Below, one piece after another: positions 57,766 to 64,000 of a stretch of DNA of 64,000 nt. A program made the position numbers and the translations under genes. Source of the stretch: DASWUZ01 sp036401375 (lineage in GTDB: Bacteria; Acidobacteriota; Terriglobia; Terriglobales; Acidobacteriaceae); NCBI GenBank assembly GCA_036401375.1, contig DASWVB010000009.1, positions 62,001 to 126,000 of the forward strand, in the 5' to 3' direction. Positions within the stretch are counted from its first letter, which is position 1. Each line of letters starts with the position of its first letter. The notes below the pieces were generated by a model. That model made no database searches and was not told the origin of the DNA. It saw only the letters and a program-made list of their open reading frames with translations.

Positions 57766-58962
57766 ATGGCGGAGTTCGTAATCAAGCTGGCCGACGACCG
57801 TGGCCACGTACAGGAGCAGGTGCAGCAGGCTGCCTCTGCCGAAGAGCTGCGCGGACGCTTCGCCCAGGCCGGCTACTACGTCTACTCCGTCAAACCGCGA
57901 GGCTTTACCGGGAAGCGCAAGCAGGCCAAGCTCGAGACCTTTATCATCTTCAACCAGCAGTTCCTTACCCTGGTCCGCGCCGGCCTGCCCATCCTCGGCT
58001 CGCTTGAAATGCTGGCTACCAGCCAGCGCAACCCGGCCTTCGCTGCCCAGCTCCACGATGTTGCCGCCCGTGTGCGCACCGGGGAGTCCATCTCCGCCGC
58101 CTTCGATGCGCAGGGCGGCTTTCCCGTCATCTATGTCACCACCCTCCTCGCCGGGGAGCGCTCCGGCAACCTCGAAGAGGTCCTCGGCCGCTACCTCGCC
58201 TTCCAGCGCGTCTCCCTCACCTTCCGCAAGAAGCTGCAGGCCTCGCTCATCTACCCCGCGCTGCTGATGAGCATGGTCTGCGTGCTGTTCGTCTTCCTCA
58301 TCACCTTCGTAGTGCCGCAGTTTGCCAAGCTCTACGAATCGGTAGGCAGCCAGCTCCCCTCGATCACCCTTGCCCTGATCGCAGTCGGCAACGGAGCACA
58401 GAAGTACTTTTTCTACGTCGTTCCTGTGGTTGCCGCTGTACTCTTCGCGATCTACCGCTGGAGCCGCACGCCGGACGGCTCCGCCCGCATCGACGCCATC
58501 CGCATCCGCATGCCCGTCTTCGGTACTATCTGGCTCAAATACCAGGTCGCTCTCTTCGCCCGCACTCTCTCGACCCTGTTGCAGGGTGGACTGCCCCTGG
58601 TCTCATCCCTCGAAACCGCGGCACGATCCATTTCGAGCAAAAGCATCGGTAGCGCCGTCTCTTCTGCTGTAGGCCGGGTCCGCGAGGGAAAGAGCCTCTC
58701 CGCCAGCCTGGAACAGACCAAAGTCTTCCCCGATCTGTCGACGGAGATGATCGAGGTCGGCGAAAATACCGGGGCTCTTCCACAGATGCTCAACTCGGTC
58801 GCCGAGTTCTTTGAGGAGGACGTGCAGACCGCCCTCACCGCGGCCCTCGCCTTGATCGAACCGGCGATCCTGGTGGTAATGGGCATCGTTGTGGTCGTTA
58901 TACTCATCGCGCTCTACCTGCCGATCTTCTCCCTGGGGCAGGCAAGCACTCTGCAACGCTAG
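57766..58962 (+). CDS. pilC: Type IV pilus / type II secretion inner-membrane platform protein
   Basis: A 398-residue PilC/GspF protein with two T2SSF domains. The first contains FNQQFLTLVRAGLPILGSLE and GERSGNLEEVLGRYL; the second FARTLSTLLQGGLPLVSSLE and IEVGENTGALPQMLNSVAEF, each followed by a membrane hairpin. It connects the assembly ATPase to the growing pilus or pseudopilus. It opens the operon; PilB/GspE follows 79 bases later. Confidence 0.93.
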   Translation: MAEFVIKLADDRGHVQEQVQQAASAEELRGRFAQAGYYVYSVKPRGFTGKRKQAKLETFIIFNQQFLTLVRAGLPILGSLEMLATSQRNPAFAAQLHDVAARVRTGESISAAFDAQGGFPVIYVTTLLAGERSGNLEEVLGRYLAFQRVSLTFRKKLQASLIYPALLMSMVCVLFVFLITFVVPQFAKLYESVGSQLPSITLALIAVGNGAQKYFFYVVPVVAAVLFAIYRWSRTPDGSARIDAIRIRMPVFGTIWLKYQVALFARTLSTLLQGGLPLVSSLETAARSISSKSIGSAVSSAVGRVREGKSLSASLEQTKVFPDLSTEMIEVGENTGALPQMLNSVAEFFEEDVQTALTAALALIEPAILVVMGIVVVVILIALYLPIFSLGQASTLQR

Positions 58963-59041
58963 CCAGGGCCGGCGGAACGGGCTGATCCACAGACATCACG
59001 CACTTCGAGTCAACCTAAGCACTTAGGAATCAGAGGAAAGC

Positions 59042-60667
59042 ATGGCGCAGGCACCAGTAATCCTTCCCGAGCTCGACGAAAAGGCGAACGCCCTCGCGCT
59101 CGCCCACCGCTACCGCTGCGAGTTCATCGACCTGACCACCTTCCGCATCCAGACGGACGTGATTCGCAGCGTCCCCGTCGACATCATGTTCCGCTACAAC
59201 TTCCTGCCGCTCGAGCAGCTCGGAGACCGGCTCGTCATCGCCGTCGCCGACCCGAGCCAGCTCATGATGCTCGACGAGATCTCCGGCCTGCTCGGCCAGC
59301 GCATCGTCACCCGCGTCGCCACCCTCTCCCAGATCACCGACCTGCTCAAAAAGACGGAGCAGTCGCAGCGCGTCCTCGACGAGGCCACCGAGGGGCTCAC
59401 CTTCGACGTGATCTCGATGAACGACGACAACCCCGACGAGAACATCTCGATCGAGAAGCTGACCTCTGAGGAGGACATCAGCCCCATCATCCGGCTGGTC
59501 GACACCACCATCTTCACCGCCCTCGAACGCCGCGCCTCCGACATCCACATCGAGACCTACGACGACTCGCTCCATGTGAAATACCGCATCGACGGCGTCC
59601 TCCAGGCGGCCATGGCGCCCATTGCGCGCGAGCATCACTCGACGATCCTCTCCCGCATCAAGGTGATGAGCGAACTCGATATCGCCGAGCGCCGCGTCCC
59701 CCAGGACGGCCGCTTCCGGGTCCGCTACAAGGGCCGCCTGATCGACTTCCGCGTCTCCATCATGCCTACCGTGCATGGCGAAAACGCCGTCCTCCGCGTG
59801 CTCGACAAGGAGTCGATGAGCGAGAAGTTTCGCCAGCTTACCCTCGAAGTCGTCGGCTTCGGAGACGAAGACCTGCGCCGCTTCCGCCGCTACATTCGCG
59901 AGCCCTACGGCATGGTGCTCGTCACCGGCCCCACCGGCTCCGGCAAGACCACCACCCTCTACGCCGCGCTCAACGAGATCAAGAGCGACGAAGACAAGAT
60001 CATCACCATCGAAGATCCCGTCGAATACCAGATACGCGGCATTACCCAGATTCCCGTCAACGAGAAGAAAGGCCTCACCTTCGCACGCGGCCTGCGCTCG
60101 ATCCTCCGCCACGACCCGGACAAGATCCTGGTCGGCGAGATCCGCGACAGCGAGACCGCCCAGATCGCCATCCAGTCCGCCCTCACCGGCCACCTCGTCT
60201 TCACCACCGTCCATGCCAATAACGTGGTCGACGTGCTCGGCCGCTTCCTCAACATGGGCGTCGAGGCCTACAACTTCGTCTCTGCACTGAACTGCATCCT
60301 CGCCCAGCGTCTCGTGCGCACCGTCTGCGAACACTGCGTCCGCACCGTGAAGTATCCCGACGACCTGCTCGTGGTCAGCGGCCTGAACCTTGACGAGTGG
60401 CGCGAGTTCCCCTTCCGCGAGGGGGTTGGCTGCATCGAGTGCAGCGGCACCGGCTACCGCGGCCGGACGGCGATCCACGAACTGCTCGACCTGACCGACC
60501 CCATCCGTGAAATGATCCTCGAAAAGCGTCCCAGCTCCGAGATACGCCGGCTCGCCCAGCAGGAGGGTATGCAGTTCCTCCGCGAATCGGCCCTCGACCG
60601 GGTGCGCCGCGGGCTCACGACCCTCAAGGAGATCAACAAGGTAACCTTCATCGAGGCCTCGCGATGA
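59042..60667 (+). CDS. pilB: Type IV pilus / type II secretion assembly ATPase
   Basis: A 541-residue PilB/GspE hexameric ATPase. The N-terminal T2SSE domain is followed by Walker A GPTGSGKTTTLYAALNEI, an Asp box in the ITIEDPVEYQIRG strand, Walker B ILVGEIRDSETAQIA and the His box TTVHANNVVDVLG. A C-x2-C pair (CEHC, CIECSGTGYRGR) forms the zinc motif of extension ATPases. It powers pilin or pseudopilin polymerisation at the inner membrane. Its stop overlaps (ATGA) an open frame that spans the repeats to pilM. Confidence 0.94.
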   Translation: MAQAPVILPELDEKANALALAHRYRCEFIDLTTFRIQTDVIRSVPVDIMFRYNFLPLEQLGDRLVIAVADPSQLMMLDEISGLLGQRIVTRVATLSQITDLLKKTEQSQRVLDEATEGLTFDVISMNDDNPDENISIEKLTSEEDISPIIRLVDTTIFTALERRASDIHIETYDDSLHVKYRIDGVLQAAMAPIAREHHSTILSRIKVMSELDIAERRVPQDGRFRVRYKGRLIDFRVSIMPTVHGENAVLRVLDKESMSEKFRQLTLEVVGFGDEDLRRFRRYIREPYGMVLVTGPTGSGKTTTLYAALNEIKSDEDKIITIEDPVEYQIRGITQIPVNEKKGLTFARGLRSILRHDPDKILVGEIRDSETAQIAIQSALTGHLVFTTVHANNVVDVLGRFLNMGVEAYNFVSALNCILAQRLVRTVCEHCVRTVKYPDDLLVVSGLNLDEWREFPFREGVGCIECSGTGYRGRTAIHELLDLTDPIREMILEKRPSSEIRRLAQQEGMQFLRESALDRVRRGLTTLKEINKVTFIEASR

Positions 60668-60758
60668 CTCCCATCCACTCCCTGCCGGCTCCGCGGCTGT
60701 CTCCGCTCCTGGTTCCGCTGTCGGCTCCGCTCCTGGTTCCGCTCCTGGGTGCGCTCCT

Positions 60759-60846
60759 GGGTGCCCCATGTCTCGCCCCCGAAACATGGGTTCCAGCACC
60801 AGGCAGAGAAGCGGGTGCCCCATATCTAGCCCTCGAGACATGGCTT
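60759..60846. repeat. Two type A palindromes, about 54-bp period
   Basis: GGGTGCCCCATGTCTC-gccccc-gaaACATGGGTT (60759-60792) and GGGTGCCCCATATCTAG-ccctCGAGACATGG (60813-60842), joined by an identical stretch TTCCAGCACCAGGCAGAGAA that is itself present after both. Confidence 0.8.
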
Positions 60847-60866
60847 CCAGCACCAGGCAGAGAAGC

Positions 60867-60909
60867 GGGTGCCCCATTCATGCGCAGCTCCACCGCGCAT
60901 GAGTGGGAA
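60867..60909. repeat. Type B palindrome
   Basis: GGGTGCCCCATTCATGCGC-agctccacc-GCGCATGAGTGGGAAC, matching the type B elements at 39 kb. It ends 30 bases before pilM. Confidence 0.85.
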
Positions 60910-60938
60910 CTAAACCCCGCCACCAACCCGGAGCCCCG

Positions 60939-62129
60939 ATGCTGAACCGCTTTCGCCTCTTCCCCTCGACCTCCGCCATCACCGTGCGGCCGCGCCTGGC
61001 CTGCGAGATCACGGTACAGGGCGTGATCGCCGCCCGCCAGGAGAGCGATCTCGATTCGGCCGCAATCACCGCCTTCACCTCTCTGCGCCCCGGCGCGCTC
61101 ATGCCCGGCCTCGCCGCCCCCAACATGCCCGACCGCGCGCCCATCGTCTCCGCCATGCGCCAGGCGCTTGAGGAGGTTGCCGGCAGAGGACGTCAGCTCT
61201 CGCTCATCATCCCCGACCTCGCCGCCCGCGTGCTGCTGCTCGACTTTGACACCCTGCCGGAGAGAGCAGCCGACGCACTGCCCATCCTCCGCTTCCGCCT
61301 GCGAAAGCTGCTCCCCTTCGAGGTCGACGACGCCGCGATCAGCTACCAGATCCTTCATCAGGACAGCCAGCAGGTGCGCACCGTGGTCGCCGTCACTCCC
61401 CGCCCCGTCCTGAACGAATATGAGACCGCCGTACGCGAGGCAGGATACCTGCCCGGAGCGGTGCTGCCGAGCACCCTCGCCTGCCTCGCCGTGGTGCCTG
61501 CCTCCGACAACGCCCTGGTCGTAAGCTGCAGCAGCGCCTCCGTCACCAGCGCCATCACCCGCGGCAACGAGCTGCTGCTCTACCGCACCCTTGACCTGCC
61601 GAGAGCCGAGCAGGAGCGCGCCCTTGAACTGCAACAGGTGGTCACCGTCGCCATGGCCTACTTTGAAGACAGCATGGCCGCTCCGCCTGACGCGCTGCTC
61701 TACGTTGGGCCGGGTGGCGCATCGGAGCTGAGCCGCATCCTCAACGATGACTCCGTCAATGGAGCGTCCAGCCACGGCAACTCCACTTATGGGCACTCCT
61801 ATGCCTCCGCCGCGAACGATGACGAGCCTCCCAGCTACAGGCAGGCAGCCGGCGACCCGGTGGAACTTGACAGCCTGAATTCCGGCAGTCTCGACCCGGG
61901 CAGCCTCGACCCGGGCAGCCTCGACCGAGGCAGATACGACCCAGGCAGATACGACGCAGGCGAATATGAAGCGGGCAGCCCTGTCACCGGCGGCGTTCTC
62001 GACGGTCCCTCGGGCGTAACCAGGACCACGATCCAGGTGCGCGACCTCGTCCCGATCGCGTCCACCGGAGCGGCCACCTCCATGCCGCCCGGCTTGCTCG
62101 CTGGAGTGGTGGGAGCGCTCGCCAACTAA
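60939..62129 (+). CDS. pilM: PilM/GspL-like pilus assembly protein
   Basis: The 396-residue product occupies the pilM place between the ATPase and pilN. Visible features are an actin-like ATPase-type start (SAITVRPRLACEITVQGVIA), RQLSLIIPDLAARVLLLDFD, LRFRLRKLLPFEVDDAAISY and an HQDSQQVRTVVAVTPRPVL segment. Residues 316-345 are six 15-bp repeats giving GSLDP-type units, and the C-terminus is Gly/Ala/Pro-rich. ATG 60939 is chosen because the earlier start lies in a repeat. PilM anchors PilN/PilO at the inner membrane. Confidence 0.82.
   Translation: MLNRFRLFPSTSAITVRPRLACEITVQGVIAARQESDLDSAAITAFTSLRPGALMPGLAAPNMPDRAPIVSAMRQALEEVAGRGRQLSLIIPDLAARVLLLDFDTLPERAADALPILRFRLRKLLPFEVDDAAISYQILHQDSQQVRTVVAVTPRPVLNEYETAVREAGYLPGAVLPSTLACLAVVPASDNALVVSCSSASVTSAITRGNELLLYRTLDLPRAEQERALELQQVVTVAMAYFEDSMAAPPDALLYVGPGGASELSRILNDDSVNGASSHGNSTYGHSYASAANDDEPPSYRQAAGDPVELDSLNSGSLDPGSLDPGSLDRGRYDPGRYDAGEYEAGSPVTGGVLDGPSGVTRTTIQVRDLVPIASTGAATSMPPGLLAGVVGALAN
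61884..61973. repeat. Six 15-bp tandem repeats inside pilM
   Basis: Units begin at 61884, 61899, 61914, 61929, 61944 and 61959. They encode GSLDP, GSLDP, GSLDR, GRYDP, GRYDA and GEYEA, so the first copies are near identical and later ones diverge. Confidence 0.85.
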
Positions 62130-62391
62130 GTGACCCATCTAAACTCATCGCTCGCACCCTCACCCTCGCCCGGCGCAACGATCCGGACGGGCCTCGCGCC
62201 GCCCGCCCTTGAAGACGCACTCGGCTCGCTTACCGTCCTCCACCTGGGCCACCGCCTCCGCCCGCAGCCGGGCGGCACACCTGGCTGCAAATCCGGGGCG
62301 GCACATCTGGCGGCGGCACATCCGGCAGCCTCACAGCCGGCAGCCTCACATCTCGCACCAGCACCACAACGTAGAATCGAAGCAGCCCTCC
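62130..62391. other. Spacer between pilM and pilN with an open frame
   Basis: A GTG directly after the pilM stop (62130) opens a frame that stays open to 62408, overlapping the pilN start at 62392. The translation is Pro/Ala/His-rich and includes degenerate copies of about 12-15 bp (62270-62350, ggcagcctcaca-like). Probably translational filler, not a defined protein. Confidence 0.4.
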
Positions 62392-63207
62392 ATGCGCATA
62401 GCACTTAACCTCGCCTCCCAGCCGTTCATTGAACTGCGGCCGCTCTATGCGCGCCTGCGGCTCTGGATGATGCTGCTGGCCATCCTCGCCATCCCCCTCG
62501 GGCTGCTGCTGCAGATGGAGCAGCGCCGCGCCGCCGATGCCGACGCCCAGATGGAGGCACTGCAGAGCAAAATCCAGAGCCTGCGCAACCAGCAGGCGAG
62601 CTTCCAGACCCTGATGCGCCAGCCAGCCAACGCAGCCGTGCTCTCGCAATCTGAATTTCTTAACCAGCTGTTTGCCCGCAAATCCTTCTCCTGGACAGCG
62701 GTCATGATGGACCTGGAAGACGTTTTGCCGGCCGGCGTGCAGGTGCAGAACATCGACCCGATCGTCCGCCCCGGCGGTCACGTCACCATCCGCCTGCGTG
62801 TGGCTGGCCCGCGCGAACGCGCCGTCGACCTGGTCCGCAACCTCGAGCGCTCACGCCGCTTCCTCCAGCCGAGGCTCGCGTCGGAGTCGGCCGAGACGGC
62901 CACCAACAACTCCGGCGCAGGAAACCTTCAAGGCGGCTTCCAGGGCGGATTCCAGCCTGGTCAGTTCGGCGGCCAGCCCGGTGCCGTGCAGCCGGTCAGC
63001 GCCGCCAGCTCCGTGAACTTCGACATCCTCGCCGACTACAACCCCCTGCCCAACCTCCCGCAGACGGAGGCGGACAGCTCCCTTCCGCCCGCGCAAGCCG
63101 TATCCCTCCGTCACAGACGCCAATCCACGTCTCGGGCTGCAGCGATGCCCGGCAGATCTCGCTCGCACGCCCGCCAAAGCGCGCCACCGCAAGGGGGTGT
63201 CCAGTGA
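62392..63207 (+). CDS. pilN: PilN-like pilus assembly protein
   Basis: The 271-residue product starts MRIALNLASQPFIELRP, then one membrane helix (LRLWMMLLAILAIPLGLLLQ), a coiled coil (DADAQMEALQSKIQSLRNQQ) and an SFSWTAVMMDLEDVLPAGVQVQ-type segment typical of PilN. A Gly/Gln-rich stretch (NLQGGFQGGFQPGQFGGQPG) sits near residue 180 and the tail is Arg/Ser/Pro-rich. Overlaps the next gene by 4 bases (GTGA). Confidence 0.85.
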   Translation: MRIALNLASQPFIELRPLYARLRLWMMLLAILAIPLGLLLQMEQRRAADADAQMEALQSKIQSLRNQQASFQTLMRQPANAAVLSQSEFLNQLFARKSFSWTAVMMDLEDVLPAGVQVQNIDPIVRPGGHVTIRLRVAGPRERAVDLVRNLERSRRFLQPRLASESAETATNNSGAGNLQGGFQGGFQPGQFGGQPGAVQPVSAASSVNFDILADYNPLPNLPQTEADSSLPPAQAVSLRHRRQSTSRAAAMPGRSRSHARQSAPPQGGVQ

Positions 63208-63809
63208 AGAGCATCTTCAGCGGAAAGACTCTCTCGATGCTCAACCTGCACATTGCGGGCCTGGCGGTGCTGCTTATCCTGGACTGCTTTCTCGGCGTGC
63301 GCCTGCTGATCGCCTGGCACGCGGCGGGGGCAGACCGCGAAGAGCAGATCGCCCAGGCGCAGATCAGCGCCGCGCAGCTGCAGGCGCAGACCCAGCGGCT
63401 CAGCGGCCTGCCTGCCCGCGTCGATCGCGCGCGCAACGGCGCAGCGGAGTTCTACAGCGAGCGCATGCCCGCCAACTACTCCTCGATCGCCGGCAACCTT
63501 GGCGAACTCTACGCCCGCGACGGCGTTCGCCTCACCCGCGCCAGCTACACCCAGACTCCCGCCATCCTCGACCTGGCCGAGATTCGGATCGACGCCAACG
63601 TCAGCGGCGAATACACCAACGTCATGCGCTTCATCAACGCCGTCGAACGTGACAAGACCTTCTTCGTCGTCGACGCGCTCACCCTCACCGGGCAGCAGGG
63701 GGGATTGGTCAATCTGCGCCTCAGGCTCACTACCTATCTGCACAGCTCCGACGCCAACGGCATACCCGAGGCCGAGGTGTCCCGCCCTGACATGGAAGGG
63801 GTGCGCTGA
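63204..63809 (+). CDS. pilO: PilO-like pilus assembly protein
   Basis: A 201-residue product with one N-terminal membrane helix (LNLHIAGLAVLLILDCFLGV), a coiled coil (ADREEQIAQAQISAAQLQAQ) and a C-terminal ferredoxin-like domain (IDANVSGEYTNVMRFINAVE). GTG 63204 overlaps pilN; its stop overlaps the next ATG by one base. It forms the PilN/PilO heterodimer under the platform. Confidence 0.85.
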   Translation: MKSIFSGKTLSMLNLHIAGLAVLLILDCFLGVRLLIAWHAAGADREEQIAQAQISAAQLQAQTQRLSGLPARVDRARNGAAEFYSERMPANYSSIAGNLGELYARDGVRLTRASYTQTPAILDLAEIRIDANVSGEYTNVMRFINAVERDKTFFVVDALTLTGQQGGLVNLRLRLTTYLHSSDANGIPEAEVSRPDMEGVR

Positions 63810-64000
63810 TGGCCCTCAAGACCGGTGCTGAAAACAAGAGACAGGTAGCCATTGCCGCCGCCCTGGGGCTCCTCGTGCTGGTACTGGTCGTCTGGAACAT
63901 CATCCCGATGCTGCGCGGTTCCAGCAGCACGCCTCAGACCCAGAACGCGCCCGATGCGCCCGCGCAGCCTCCAGCCCGGGTCGTGAACACCTCGGGCAAC
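63809..64000 (+). CDS. Next pilus operon gene, N-terminal part (pilP position)
   Basis: ATG 63809 (within TGATG) opens a frame to the window end, 64 codons visible. One membrane segment (VAIAAALGLLVLVLVVWNII) is followed by a Gln/Pro-rich linker (SSTPQTQNAPDAPAQPP). This fits the gene order for PilP or a GspC/secretin-partner protein, but the domain itself is outside the window. Confidence 0.6.
   Translation, partial: MALKTGAENKRQVAIAAALGLLVLVLVVWNIIPMLRGSSSTPQTQNAPDAPAQPPARVVNTSGN

Larger units (their letters stand above)
60664..60945 (+). other. Open frame bridging pilB and pilM through repeats
   Basis: Starting within the ATGA overlap with pilB, this 93-codon frame passes all repeats of the spacer without a stop and ends at a TGA overlapping pilM ATG 60939. 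The translation is Pro/Leu/Ala-rich (LLVPLSAPLLVPLLGALLGA) and then repeats GREAGAP. It is probably not a real protein family but may keep ribosomes moving through the operon. Confidence 0.45.

Noticed and set aside
59030..60877. 615-residue minus-strand frame opposite pilB
   Set aside because: It is Asp/Val/Gly-rich, a typical antisense shadow of a high-GC gene, and begins in repeat DNA.

Overview
The window reads as chromosomal DNA of a high-GC acidobacterium, most likely family Acidobacteriaceae (Granulicella/Terriglobus/Edaphobacter type). This is inferred from gene families and order (isoprenyl transferase-cdsA-dxr-rseP, a separate tldD/tldE pair, DUF2393, a bacillithiol-transferase-like DinB protein) and from dispersed palindromes beginning GGTGCCCCAT, which I associate with this group from memory. 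No database search was possible.

Layout. 0-4.7 kb: tail of a STAS anti-sigma antagonist, a WbaP-type sugar-phosphate transferase, a strongly structured intergenic region that looks like a small RNA gene, a DUF2393 protein and a DnaC-like helicase loader. 4.9-6.0 kb: lower-GC Panacea antitoxin cassette whose partner toxin gene carries an in-frame stop. 6.0-14.8 kb: ribosomal protein L31, tRNA-dihydrouridine synthase, hybrid histidine kinase, O-antigen-ligase-like protein, a PD-(D/E)XK-type protein, a DinB/YfiT enzyme and a tiny secreted poly-histidine peptide. 14.9-20.0 kb: tldD and tldE separated by a lower-GC block of small secreted or membrane proteins. 20-31 kb: Uma2 nuclease, Nramp transporter, UvrC-like protein, VapBC-type pair, rpe, a BamD-like TPR protein, an unassigned secreted protein and pepA. 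31-37 kb: PfpI-like protein, GH51 arabinofuranosidase, beta-helix glycosidase with PKD domain, HD protein. 37.4-44.6 kb: zinc-ribbon XRE regulator, then the isoprenoid/envelope run uppS-cdsA-dxr-rseP-ybgC. 44.7-57 kb: polyprenyl synthetase, yajQ, tatD, metG, argS, a beta-propeller protein, pstS and catalase. 57.8-64 kb: a type IV pilus / type II secretion operon (pilC/gspF, pilB/gspE, pilM, pilN, pilO, start of a pilP-position gene) that runs off the window.

Functional links. dxr makes MEP-pathway precursors that polyprenyl synthetase and UppS elongate; UppS product is the undecaprenyl carrier on which the WbaP-like enzyme starts glycan assembly and from which the O-antigen-ligase-like protein would polymerise or transfer. 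CdsA and RseP complete an envelope-biogenesis block. The sugar hydrolases fit a plant-polymer-degrading soil lifestyle.

Most unusual items: a candidate sigma-54-driven structured RNA (about 2421-2627); the nonsense-interrupted Panacea-linked toxin (5559-5966); a 190-bp duplication downstream of metG carrying a relic metG tail with almost only silent differences (47401-47780); two palindromic repeat families, one of which sits in the pilus operon inside a continuously open, translationally coupled frame; several short in-frame tandem repeats; and tatD apparently starting at CTG.
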